A stretch of DNA of 64,000 bases from Cercis canadensis (Eukaryota > Streptophyta > Magnoliopsida > Fabales > Fabaceae): the NCBI GenBank assembly GCA_003255065.1, contig QAOA01005666.1, forward strand, positions 475,762 to 539,761, written 5' to 3'. Numbering within the stretch: the first letter of the stretch is position 1; each line of letters begins with the position of its first letter. Positions 24,601 through 36,578 of the stretch are shown one piece after another. The notes below the pieces were generated by a model. That model saw nothing but the letters and a program-made list of their open reading frames with translations, ran no database searches and was not told the origin of the DNA. Position numbers and translations under genes: made by a program.

Positions 24601-26451
24601 TAAGAAATAATTACCGTATAAAATTGGTCATCAAACCAAGTATCGCGAGCCATTTTCAATGACTTGAAGCAATACTGTGCCTCATAGGTATCTTGACTCT
24701 CTTCAAATTCCTTAAAGAATGGTTCACTAATGGGGTTTGTGTTTGTTGCATCAAGAGGAACAAGGGTGATAGGTATACCAGAATGAATGACCTAGAATAT
24801 GTGTTAGGAAGCATGCTTATGTGTGCTAATAACTATAACAATGGAGTGCATTGAAGCAACAAGTGGTTTTCTGCAAATCCAAAAGACTGACCTGGTATGC
24901 TGCAAAAGGGTCTCCAAATATATTGAACTCTGCATTAGGATTGGTGTTATAGTCAGTGAACAAATTGCCTCGGTCACCACACTGGCGGGGCACGCATGAA
25001 GAGGTACCATTTTTGGGGCAACAACCAGTTGGGTTACTTGACCTCACACCACCACCCATAATGTAAATATGCTCCACATTTTTCTTAAGGTGTGGATTTT
25101 GCATAAGGAAAATGGCCACATTTGTGTGTGCTCCAATAATAAATACAGTTATGGGACCTGCAGATATTTTGTCAATCAACACTTGCTGAGCACTTGGTTG
25201 TCGAAGAGGAGTATACCTCCTTCTGCCCTAATTTCATGACAGAATCAGAAGCCAAACGGGTATGAGTGATGAAACTTGTAAACCATTGAAAAGTTAACAA
25301 CTTGTCCATTAAGACATCACAAAATAAGAAACTAGCATATTTTACTGAATAGGAATTAGGGTCAAAACTTGAACAAAAGCAAATGAATTCATTGAAACGA
25401 TCAATTCAAATTTATTTATATAGTCAATGCAATGATGAAGGGTTTCAAGTCAAAGAATGTATTATATGTTATACCTGTGGAAGGAAAGCTTTTCGAAGGC
25501 CAAAATTTGTATCAATATCCAAGCGCCCTCCAAGGCCTATTGGAATGGCTTGCCTGTATCTGCAAGCCCCTGCTGTTGTCATCCCCTGATTCAACAACGT
25601 GACAAGACTCATTGTAGACATAAAAAATTGAGGTATTTGAACCATTTGTAATACTTGATATTGATAAATCATAAAGCAAGTTAGAGGGTAATAAAAATGA
25701 GAAAGGGTCACTACATATACATGATGTACTTACCTGTTCTATAATTGGAAGGTATCCACCAACATTTGGGAGAATAGTACCATCTTCTAGTATCCCACCT
25801 TCACCTCCAACTCCAACAGCAATATCATCACGCCCCATCATGTAAAGCATGTCATAGACTTGATTCACTGCGTGCCCAGCATTGGTCCAAGCATTTGCAT
25901 TGATGCTCACTGCCTGCCCCAAATACAGGCACAAATACAACTCTCAAATCAATCAAAAACAAACACAGAATTGAATTCTTATCAGATAACAAGACCTGCA
26001 AAATGGTTCATTTTTTCTACCACAGTAGAGTCTGACAGAGTAGTACACTATTGACAACTTTTAAAACATATCACACCCTTTATTAAAAAAGAAAAAGAGC
26101 ACTCCCTTTTCACTGTGTAACTTCCTTGGTTAGGCCAAAGAAACAGTGAATCCTCATGAGCATGAAAAACAATGATTTCAATTGAAAAGTTCATGATTCA
26201 CAGTGAAAAAGCAAGAAAAAAGAAGAGGAAAAAAACAAAGAAAAAACCGTAGTGGCTCTCGTTTTTCTCACCTCCAATTCAAATTCTGATCTGTTAAGCT
26301 TCAAAAGGTAGAGCAAAGCAAAGAAATCATCAGTATCAACATCTGTATCCAAAAGAATCCGACGAGGCCTACCCTCCATAGAGCACGAAGCAGCTCCAGA
26401 AATTGCTATAACCAATACTAAAGCTACCCAAAACCTTCTTGGCATCAACAT
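21642..26451 (-). CDS. NSH3: Secreted nucleoside hydrolase with two tandem IUNH domains (NSH3 type)
   Basis: Twelve exons on the minus strand give 880 residues: 26451-26272, 25913-25734, 25585-25475, 25227-24892, 24791-24615, 24523-24239, 24117-23995, 23845-23648, 23307-23054, 22791-22590, 22476-22171, 21932-21642. The start is the ATG at 26451; the reading frame continues slightly upstream only from a TTG. Residues 6-24 form a signal peptide. The first inosine-uridine hydrolase domain has the calcium/ribose site DTDVDTDD (35-42) and blocks such as [14 protein letters not shown] and YIMGGGV. The second (from about residue 465) repeats the architecture, but its site reads DMDMSAGD (505-512), with [11 protein letters not shown] and VYVVGGHI later. 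Arabidopsis NSH3 is an apoplastic adenosine/inosine hydrolase of about 890 residues, and I infer the same role: salvage of extracellular nucleosides. The altered second site suggests that only the first domain is catalytic. All introns are GT-AG and no break is seen. Confidence 0.94.
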
Positions 26452-27402
26452 TTTCTGCACTTCCAAGAGAAACCCAGAAATTTTTTTTTCTGCAAATTGG
26501 CAAAAACGAGTTCAAGACTTGAAACGCTGGCTTTCTCAAGTGGAACTACAATATAAGTTCCATTCCTGAAACGACAAAGACGCAGAACCCAGTGGCAGAT
26601 GTAAAACAAAGGACATGAAAATCATGCAGAGATAAGGAATTATCCATTTGAATAGAAGAATATAAGAATAGGAAGGAGCAGAGCAAGACTGAAACAGAGA
26701 AGGTGAGTGAGAAACAAGGACAGGGCACAAGAGGGTGGCACGTGACCGAGGCGGGAGAACCGGCTAGTACCTATCACCAATAGCTTACGGCGTTGGAATG
26801 GTGTTCAGGCAAACAAGATGCAATTTACGTTCATTGCCTCTACTATATTCTCCTACTTTGACAATCCACAATGAAGGGGAGGAAGAGAGAGATTATATAC
26901 TAATTATAAAATGAAAATTCTGTAAATGAAAAGAATAGTGATAGTTGCTGAGTGTAAATTTAATGCTAACACCATATGATGAGTTGTTATAGTAATTTTT
27001 TTTTGTTTAGTCAAATGTTCTATGACTAAGTGTCATTAAGAATGTCTTTAAAGTTATAACTAAAAATAATTAAAAAAAATATTATATTATGTCAACTATA
27101 TTAATATAAAATAATATAAAGATAAGTGATGTTGGTTTTTGACTTGGCCAACTTTACAAGTGTGTAATAGTGTGAATATCTATAGGGTGTCAGTCATAAG
27201 GATTGGGAGATGAGTATGATCTGAGCTTAGGTTACCTTTAAAGGATGAGTGGCTATTGGACTCCATGGTGGTTGAATCAATAGATAAGGTGGAAATACAT
27301 ATCTATGTTGTTTTGGTCTTCCAATAGAAGAGGAAAAGGAAAATTATGAATAAAAAAGAAATTATCAAAAGAATATGAATAGTAGTGTAGTGAATAAATA
27401 AA
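26452..27402. other. Nucleoside hydrolase leader/promoter and intergenic DNA
   Basis: The 350 bases next to 26451 are less AT-rich and should contain the leader and core promoter (an ACGTG-containing word, GGCACGTGACC, lies near 26735 and is a G-box-like site). Beyond that the DNA is AT-rich with no gene seen. Confidence 0.4.
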
Positions 27403-28199
27403 AGGAGTCATTAGCTTTACATCATATTTTGTTAATGTCACACCTTATTTAATATCTAAATATGATATAGACTATATTACCCTTAACTAATATAGAAAGT
27501 TTTTAATTTCGACTAAAAACTTTTTTATATCAAATGAGGGTTTTTACAATTAACTAAAAACTTTCTATCACTACAAGAAAAATCTTGTTTTCTTACAGAT
27601 CAAATCTGTGAGAAATGGGGGAAAAGTCTGTGAGAAACACTATTCTCATAGAATTTCTTACGGACTTTAGGGAGCGAGAAAAACATGCATGACAAAAGTA
27701 TTTTCTCATGAATTAAATGGTTTGCGAGGAATTTTTCACAAACTTTCTCATTGGAAAATATTTGTTACATGTGAGAGTTTCTCATGGATCACAGAAATAG
27801 ATCCGTGAGAAATTATGTGGAAAATTATTATTATTTTTATTTTTATATTTTTTTTTGCTCAAATGACTATTTATTTTTCTAACATTTAATCAAATTAATA
27901 AACATAATTAAATAAAAATATAATAAAATTTTATTAATAAAATTTAAAAAATAAAAAAATGTTATACAATATAAAAAAAATGCAATAGAATGCCCTAAGC
28001 ATTACTCCTCATCATCTATCCCCAGCTCCTAAGTTGCGTCGTCGTCAACAGGGGGCTGTGGGGCCCAACCGGATCCTAGACTATGGCATTGCTACAGTAA
28101 GTCTTCTAGCATATTTGCAAGAGCCTTGGTGGATATGCCAATGGCATCCAGTGCCTAGGCCACTGGGCGGAGGCCAACCACTTCCTGTTGCGCTGGCCA

Positions 28200-29444
28200 T
28201 CTAGGTCAACAACTCAATCTGAGGATCCGGCCACTAGGAAGGCTGGGTAGGCTGTAAGTTAGCAGAGTCCAATACGCCGACCTCAAAACTCATGTTGTAA
28301 ACTCGGCCCTTCTTATTCTTCCAGCCAACGACATCAAGCCATAGACCGGTGACGTCAACAGAAGAAGAAAAAAACTAGGCATGACTCTCAGACTAATGCC
28401 TCTCAAACTTAGTCTGCATAGATAAAATAATTAGGTTAGTAGAAAATACATACATGTAATTCACATAAAGATTGAAGAACGAATTTAATACTTACATAGG
28501 TAGACTCTGTCCGTTGATGGACCTAACCCTTAGTGGAGCTGTGCTGGAGGTAATGGAAAACCTCTAGAGCGTTGGGCTCTCTGTCCAACTCTTTTGTCTA
28601 TAAAAAACATAAACTGTTAGTAAACATAAATTGACATATCTCAAAAAAATAACATTATTAAATAAAACACCTACTAGCCTCCGTTTGTGCTCGGAGACGG
28701 TGATAGAGTCACCCCTATGAAAGGCGTGCCCCTGATCTAAGAAACGATTCGTCTTGTTCCTCTCAGAGATAGCCCTATACTCCTAAGAGGCCCATCTGGC
28801 TCTGAGGGCTTTCAGTACAACATGCAACAATCACTTGCCCCTAGACTTCCCGATCCTAATGTCTTGAAAGCAGGCGCGTAGGTTGTCATAATACTTAAAA
28901 AGTCAGATCTTACGAATCTGGCTCTCATGTTGGGGCTCCCAGACACCTTGAACTCTGTCTACTAGAGTTCCTTCACCCTATCAGGAACTGAGGTGAAATC
29001 CAGCCAAGGTTGCCCAAGTTTCGACTTGTAAATAGCCGAAAGGTAGTTCACAGGCTCCTTAGAAGGCATAAAGCTGCAAAAAAAGAATTAATTGTTAAAT
29101 ATGAGAAATAATTAATAGTAAATCTTTTAAAAAAATTAAGTATTAAAATTAACTTAGTCATTTATCGCGTGTGACTCAATAAAATACTGACCATTAGCTA
29201 GTCCGGAGCCCGGACTCGGATGTGGTGAGTTTGAAATAGATGGACTCGCATTCAATGACCCTCCAGTGGCTGACAATGCGGAACTTGGGGTGACGACTCC
29301 TGAGCACCCATTATATGTCACAGTGGTTGACATAAACAAAGACAAGACTGACTCAATTTGAGAAGGCCAAGCAACAACCTTGCCTATGTCCCTCCTAGAC
29401 GCCGATCCAGCTTTCGGAGATGACCGTCTCAGGTCTTTTGACAT
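28200..29444 (-). pseudogene. En/Spm (Ptta / Transposase_24-like) protein gene remnant
   Basis: On the minus strand, 29444-29154 is an open first exon starting MSKDLRRSSPKAGSASR and rich in Ser and Gly. Downstream pieces in changing frames match the conserved region of plant Ptta/En/Spm proteins: QPWLDFTSVPDRVKEL (near 28990), RARWASEEYRAISERNKTN and GDSITVSEHKRRL (28810-28680), KELDREPNALEVFHYLQH (28600-28540), and VVGWKNKKGRVYN (near 28310). AG acceptors precede several pieces, so an exon-intron structure is likely, but there are internal stops at about 28970 and after KG near 28530, among others, and at least one frame change. The catalytic transposase of CACTA elements is not seen. Confidence 0.65.
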
Positions 29445-29499
29445 CTGTCATACAATTTAAATAAAACCAATAAAAGAATTAAGACAATAAAGCAACTAA

Positions 29500-29838
29500 T
29501 CCCTAAATCAACAAACTCTAAACCCTAAACTCCTAAACCTAAACCCTAAACTCTAAACCCAAACCTTAAACACAAAACTATAAACTATAAACCTTAAATG
29601 TCAAACCCCAAACTTAAACTACTAAACCTTAAACTCAAACCCAAAACCTAAACTCTTAAACTCTACACCTAAACTACTAAACCCAAACCCTAAATCTAAA
29701 CCCCTAAACACAAAACCTAAACCCTAATCCCTAAGCTCTAAACCGTAAACCCAAATCCTAAACCAATTTACCTAAACTCCTAAATCTCAAACCTAAACTA
29801 TTAAACTCAAACCCTAAATCCTACCCCTAAACGCCTAC
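29500..29838. repeat. Degenerate telomere-like (CCCTAAA)n array
   Basis: About 340 bp dominated by imperfect 6-8-base variants of CCCTAAA, such as AAACCCTAAAC, AAACTCCTAAACC and AAACCTTAAAC. It lies inside the CACTA element just upstream of the transposase-like gene start. Array purity is low, so it is an old or replication-slippage-derived interstitial repeat, not a chromosome end. Confidence 0.85.
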
Positions 29839-30160
29839 CAAAAATTTAGCAGAGTCTTCCTTAAAATTGGAACAATCTAGAAATTTAAAATTCTACACAA
29901 TTGTATAGGATAAAATACCCAGCATTAAGCCAAATTAAATATACAACAACTCAATAGAAATTAAGCCAACAAAAAGGAAAAATTAAACGAAATTAAATAC
30001 CCAAAAATTAAACAGAAATTAAAAAAATTAAGCCAAATTAAAAGCCTAACAATTTAACAAAAATTAAGCCAATAGAAATCACAAATATATATAATGGAAA
30101 TCAAAATCAAGTCTTCATGGATCAATTAAGCCAATAGTAATCAAAATCAATTCAAATAAA

Positions 30161-30860
30161 TTCTACAACATCTCAGAAAAATTCAGAAAAATAGCTACAT
30201 TATTCTACACAACTCATACAACAAAAGCACTAACTAAATTTGTCCAAAAAATCATAAATCAAAATCAAAATCTAATGTGTAGAAATCGGACCCAAAAATA
30301 AAAAATTCTACAACATCCGAGAAAAATAGCTATATTATTCTACAGAACTCATATAACAAAAGCACTAACTAAATTTGTCCAAAAAATCATAAATCCAAAT
30401 CAAAATCTAATGTGTAGAAATCAGACCCAAAAATAAAAGATTCTACAACATCCTAGAAAAATTCAGAAAAATAGCTACATTATTCTACACAATTCATACA
30501 ATAAAAGCACTAACTGAATTTGTCCAAAAAATCATAAATCAAAATCAAAATCTAATGTGTAGAAATCGGACCCAAAAATAAAAAATTCTACAACATCCTA
30601 GAAAAATAGCTATATTATTCTACAGAACTCATACAACAAAAGCACTAACTAAATTTGTCCAAAAAATCATAAATCCAAATCAAAATCTAATGTGTAGAAA
30701 TCAGACCCAAAAATAAAAGATTCTACAACATCCTAGAAAACTTCAGAAAAATAGCTACATTATTCTACACAATTCATACAATAAAAGCACTAACTGAATT
30801 TGTCCAAAAAATCATAAATCAAAATCTAATGTGTAAAAATTAGACCCAAAAATAAAATTC
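30161..30860. repeat. Tandem array with alternating 135/145-bp monomers
   Basis: The word TTTGTCCAAAAAATCATAAAT recurs with its TGTCC at 30241, 30376, 30521, 30656 and 30801, spacings of 135, 145, 135 and 145 bases. The array is therefore a 280-bp dimer repeated about two and a half times. Odd and even monomers differ by short indels around ATCCTAGAAAAATTCAG and by AATCAAAATC versus AATCCAAATC. It sits inside the CACTA element. Confidence 0.85.
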
Positions 30861-33847
30861 CAATTAGTAGAAATATGCCCATCTCAACTCCAAAGCATAT
30901 ATACGGAGCTTGAAAGTAGTTGATGCTGCTGGAAAGTTGCTCGGAGGGCTGAAAAAATGGAAGGGGAGGAGAGAAATGCCAGAGAGGAGAGAGAAAATGC
31001 AGTCCAAAGTGAAGAAGGTGAGATGCGTAGGGGAAAGAAATTGCATTATTTCTCACGGATTTTGTCTGTGAGAAACTAACCCTAAATTTCAAATTTTAAG
31101 TGAAATGATGTGTATTGGTTTCTCATGGACTTTTTCAATAAGACACCATTCCGTGAGAAAGTCCGTGAGAATGGTTAACGCAATAATTGTTACAATTGGG
31201 GCGCCATTTCTCACGGATTTTCTCACTATCAGTTATGTTTGTGAGACAATCTCAATAGTTAATTTCCATAAGAAAATCCATGAGAAATGTCGCATTTTTC
31301 TCACGAAATTTTTGTCCGTGAGAAAATTGTGACTAAAAAATGTTTTTCTTGTAATATATATTAAATGAGAGTAAATTAGTCTATATTATATTTAGACATT
31401 AAATAAAGTGTGACATTAACAAAATCAAGTATGAAAATAATGGATCCCTAAATAAAACATGAAAATTAACTAATATTTGTTGTAATTACTAATAATGAAA
31501 TTGAGATGATCACTGACAATATCTACTCTTAATTCAAACTAATATCAGTAATAATAACTGATTTAATGATTATGAAACCCACCTTCTTTTCTTGTCCTTT
31601 AAAATTGAGAAATGCTATACTGCCAAGAAAATTTGAAGTTGGCTTCCCCAAATTTGGCTGTATGAAACATGTAGTAGGCATCGTACAATACAACATTGCT
31701 TAAAAGTAAAAACAAGTCCCATATTGTCCTAGGTAGGACAGGCAATGGGGGCAATGTTTCGTGGCTCTTCGCCAACACGACTACTTTTTCCTACCAGAAA
31801 TTTCCCCCATTTCCCTTTTACAAAATTAAGTTGATTAACATCTAAAATCTCTACAATCACATATACAAACTATATTTAAATATCGAATAACACTTCTACT
31901 ATCTTGACAAAAAAGTTATTTTAAATATAACCATTTGTTATAATTGTCAAAAACTGATTCAACCTAAAACTTAAGTTGTTAGATAAAGATCCATGAATAG
32001 TTTTATATGGACAAAACATAGACCCATATATTCGATCTCTTGACCGTTTGGTCAAAGAAAAACTCAAAAACTTAAATTGTTAGGTGAATGTTCAAGAATA
32101 ATTTTATATATAACAACAACAATAATCAGTGAGCTTTTCAAAAAATAAAATAAAATAATGTAGAAAGTTTGGGATGGTTAGTAGAAAAAAATAACGTGTG
32201 TTCACACAAAAAGTGGTAATTTTGGTTTCAATTTATAGCAAAGACACAAACATTGCAAATAAAGTACCTTCCTCAAGTTTATCCAATAAACTTTAGGCTT
32301 TCCCTTCAACCCAGCTTTTGTCATCTTCACTTACCAAAGAAAAGAAAGAACACAAAAAACATATATTTTTTACGTCAAATTACCTAAAAAAGAAATTATG
32401 AAGGAAGAGAAAGGTTCTTAGCTTGAAGAGATCGAACATTAGATCATTAAACAGTTTCGACAAAATCAAAATATCCATTGAGATTATGATATAATATTTG
32501 AATATATGATTCTACATTCTAATTTAGTGTTTGTTTACTATTGGCGGTTGGGCACTCGGACACTTTAACCGTTATCCTTAGTTTTTATTCATAAAAATTA
32601 GGTTACAATTTACATACCAAGAATTAATGTAAATTTCATATATTTTACATTTAGTTCTTTCTAAGAAATTTAAATTAAAACCTTTAATTTTATATATCCT
32701 ACATTTACATACAAAAATTAATGTCATTTTTTTGTATTTTACAATTTACATATGAGGGTTACTTCCAAGAAATTTAAAATTTGAGTAGTTAGCTAATAAA
32801 CGGGTAGGAAAATGCCAAGGAAAAAACACTATTAAAAATTAATTCATTAAGAGCAAATCTTGTATATATGCATCAACTACTGTATGAACAATTTGATGAA
32901 TGTAAATGAAGTTTATATGGAATTCATATGTCAACAAAATTAGGTATAAATTAAATTTAACCTAATGTCAACCTAACCAAATATTCTAAACTTATGGTAG
33001 TGTCGGTTTTACAAGTAAAATGTATTTATACAAGAAGAGTAGAAGACTTAACTAATATCAAAAGGAAATAAAAGTAGCGGATTTGGCGTGGGTTTATGAA
33101 TAGTTTGATTTGATGGCAACTTAATATATATAGGTCTTTGCTAGGAGATGTAAAAGTGGATTTGATAGGATTTTTTCCTTGCCTCTTTTATAATGTAACA
33201 ATCTTATTTTTTGAACTCACATTTGAGATGTAATTTTTTTTTTTTGTTATAATTTTAGATTCGAACATAAAATTTATAGGTCTTAAAAACGATTTGAGTA
33301 TTACAAAACATTTAAGATGTAACTGATGTAAAGTATATATTGTAGGTCTGCATGTGGAAAATATGACTTTTTTTTATCTTGGGTGCAAACTCATTTATAT
33401 GAAGTTTTACTTTTCTGTTCTAAGAGTTCATACCATCAAACATCCATATACATGCATGTGTTTAAATCAACAAGAAATTGTACTTGAACTAGCCTAGTTT
33501 AAGAAATCCTAACTATAACCTTAAAAAAAATACTGTTACTTGCAAGTTGCAACTATGTTGTTTATAATCTAGTAGATTATGAGTGTAATTAACTAACTGG
33601 TCCATTAGCTGTCCTTCAAGAGTTAAACTCAGCAAGGACTTGAGAATAATCACTAACTAGTTGCAAACTCATGCAATGCACATGCAACTAAAGCAGAAGG
33701 GAGATGAAGACCCGAAAAAAGAAAGAAGAGAAATAGAAAAAAATAGTAGAGAGGAGAAGAGCAAGTACAATAGTTATAAATAACTATATTCGCAAAAAAA
33801 ATGACTTCCTTTTAAGTTAATACAGTGATTTGTTTGTCCAAAAAAAA

Positions 33848-34073
33848 TTATTGCTTAAAAATAGAAATTAACCTATAAAGGATGGAGACAAGAAGAAGCT
33901 AGACTATTAATGTGGATCTATGTTTATGCATCTATATAATGTACGATTTTGATTCCTGCNATTATAGCTTAAAAATAGAAATTAACCTATAAAGGATGGA
34001 GACAAGAAGAAGCTAGACTATTAATGTGGATCTATGTTTATGCATCTATATAATGTACGATTTTGATTCCTGC
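33848..34073. repeat. ~112-bp direct repeat split by an N (33960)
   Basis: 33848-33959 and 33961-34073 both run from ATTAT(T/A)GCTTAAAA to TTTTGATTCCTGC with only a trivial difference at the start and meet at the N. Confidence 0.85.
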
Positions 34074-36519
34074 ACTTGTTCTAATGGGTCCAACATGTTG
34101 GCATGACTCATCCACACGACTTAAAATGCTTATATATATTAAATAATATTTTTCTTGCTATTATATAGAGAATCATTTGAATATGCGACTGAGATTGTCT
34201 AAATTCTACTCCCATGAAAAGACGTAATTATTCATTTTAGTGAAAAGATTTGGTCCTCATTACTATAAAAGTTCATATTTTCCCAACCATAGAATGAGAA
34301 TTAGCTTTTAGAATTAGCTTTTAGGATTTGGAGTTGGGACAAAGACCCCACATAACTTCTTTTCTCAACGGTAGAGGTTGTACCTGACCAAAAAAAAAAG
34401 TGATTGCTAAGTTATCTTCACCTTATCTTATTCTTTTATGTTATCTTCCACTCATGCATTGGACTCAATAAGAATTATAATATGATTTTAATATAATTAC
34501 AAAGATATTAAATAACTGAGTCATAATTAAACTTTTTTAACACAATTTAAATTCTGCTACTTCAAACAATATGACTTAATGTGTAAAAATATTTCTCCTT
34601 CTTGCAACAAATTAAAGGTGGTATCCTTTCCTTGACTATGGCTTTTTGTCCAAGTGGGTCAAAGCTCATTTTTACCTTTTATTAATGGGGCTATGGACTT
34701 TGAAGACGTGAGAGAGTATGTAAATGTCCATAATATGACCCTAATACACCAATTACTAGGTGCGAACAAGTCGGTGTTTTAAGAAATTTTTTTATTACAT
34801 GCGACCCATATATGATAGTTTTGCCAAGGGACATTATTTAACCTTTCAATCTATTAAATATAAAAAATAAATAAAATAAAATGCTTATGTATATATTCCA
34901 TTTCATTTATTATTGAAACTTGGGTGCCTTAGCTTGGTTGGACCGATTGGAATTGGGTATTAAGTGAGATTCTTTGAAATTAGAGGACACAATAAGAGGC
35001 ATAAATGATGTCCCAATTACATTTAAATTTTTTGGAATCATTAATATTTTTAAAATTTTAATTTATTTATAAATAACTATGCATATTTATAATTACTTTT
35101 AATAAATATATGCAAAATATTCTTTCTTAAATAAAAGATAAAAATGTTCAGAATGAAATGTGTGGTTGAAGAGCAAGAATGGTGACAATGGTGAGTGTGT
35201 GAATGTTACTGGACTTTGGCACAATTAATGAGGGTGTGGGGTAGGTATGGGCAAATTGTCCCTCTAAATCTGTTTTTGATTAGGAACATTAACATCAGAT
35301 TTTGTTGACTGTGAGCTTTGCAGAACATGATATGGAGGGTGGTGTGGGCTACCAAGGGGCCACCATTACACATGGATATCCCTTGTTGGTAAAGGGGACA
35401 CACCTACACTATTGATCCTTGCTCCAATAAATCATAAATATAATTTCCATAAGAAAAAAATAAAATCATAAATATAGGGTTCTTTTGGAGTTTTGTGCAT
35501 GAATCTAGACCTAGCTATAGTGTGAAATTTCACGTACATGCCAAGTTTATACATATTATAAACTTTTATAACTTCCTTTTCTTCCCCCCTCTCAGTGCTG
35601 ACTTTCTTCCTCGATATCAAACAATGGAATCCAACATCAACTAATCAAACCAATTCCTTTATATACTAGCTCGTGTAGTGGCATTTATTATGGGCTAAGA
35701 TATCTAAAGTATAAATAATAAAAGAAAAGGTTAATTATCGAACACCTCAATTTTAAAAGGACAAATATATGATTGGTGATATATCATTGACCCTATATAA
35801 ATAATGTCCTATGATCTGCTAATGAACAAGCAGATTGGAGTGAACAGCAGCAATCAACATTAGCCGCCATGTCAGAAAACTATATTGCATGGTTTACAAA
35901 ATGAGGAATAAGTAGGAAGCTACGTACTTTTAAGGCTTTGAGAACAAGACAAGAAAGGAAAGAAAATAGAAAAATAGGAATGAAATTAGTGGAGAGAGGT
36001 TTCAAGAATATGTGGGAGATTTGAACTTCAAATCTATGTAGTGTTATGTATTAAAAAATAATAAAATTTAAAGTAAAAGAAATAAAAATGAAAAGAATAG
36101 AAGATTGTTTCCATTTATTAGGTGACCTTTCTAGTTTCTATGAAACATCAAGCGTGAGAATAGAAGACTCTGCTTTAGAAAACTAATAGCTTGAGGATAA
36201 AACTAAGGTAAGTATTGACCACCCAAAGCTCAATCTTGTTTTTCTTCTACTTCTTAACCTATTTTTTAAACCCTAAATTTAATTACTTTGGCGGTCCTTT
36301 TTGTTAAAATAAAAGATGATTTCCCAATTGGTTATTTTGAGTATCTTTTCTTTTCAAATTGGTTGTCATTGTTCCAAGAAAGTTCCTTCTTCAAATGGGA
36401 GTTTTCTTTTAAATATTCATTTGAATGGGGTGGTTGGATGTATGGGCACCACAATAGAGCAGGTTAAAGTTGACCCTTTGAGGGAAAGGCCACGCAACCC
36501 CTTCAAAGTAAGCATAGTA

Positions 36520-36578
36520 ATTAGGTATAATATATATATATATATATATATNATTAGGTATATATATATATATATATG
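36520..36578. repeat. (TA)n microsatellite containing an N (36552)
   Basis: ATTAGGTATA followed by a TA run occurs on each side of the N. Either the repeat was too hard to sequence across or two contig ends were left unmerged. Confidence 0.8.

Larger units (their letters stand above)
27569..31356. mobile_element. CACTA (En/Spm-like) DNA transposon, degraded, 3.8 kb
   Basis: The left end is CACTACAAGAAAAA at 27569 and the right end on the complementary strand is TATTACAAGAAAAA ending at 31356, so the last three bases have drifted. The trinucleotide TAT flanks both ends (27566-27568 and 31357-31359), the 3-bp duplication expected for this superfamily. Both subterminal regions (27590-27820 and 31045-31335) are packed with direct and inverted copies of a TTTCTCACGGA/TCCGTGAGAAA word, like the transposase-binding arrays of En/Spm elements. 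Inside are a broken transposase-like gene on the minus strand, a telomere-like array and a tandem array. With decayed coding capacity it is not autonomous. Confidence 0.85.
27403..31449. mobile_element. Older inverted-repeat (MITE-like) element split by a CACTA insertion
   Basis: The DNA just outside the CACTA element is itself an inverted repeat. The left arm (about 27403-27482) contains TTTTGTTAATGTCACACC, ATCTAAATATGATATAGAC and ATTACCCTT; the right arm (about 31366-31449), read on the other strand, contains TTTTGTTAATGTCACAC, GTCTAAATATAATATAGAC and TTTACTCTC in the same order. The outer ends align as AAGGAGTCATT versus AGGGATCCATT, and AAATAA occurs next to both ends as a possible target duplication. 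Without the insertion the element would be about 260 bp. Superfamily not assigned. Confidence 0.6.

Noticed and set aside
29154-29444. Stand-alone host gene on the minus strand
   Set aside because: It lies inside the CACTA borders and upstream of Ptta-like remnants in the same direction, so it is the first exon of the element's own gene.
35206-35403. Possible miRNA foldback or small protein near 35330
   Set aside because: A partial GGTGTGGGCTACC/GGTGGCCCC symmetry is present, but no long stem forms by eye and no known miRNA sequence is recognisable.
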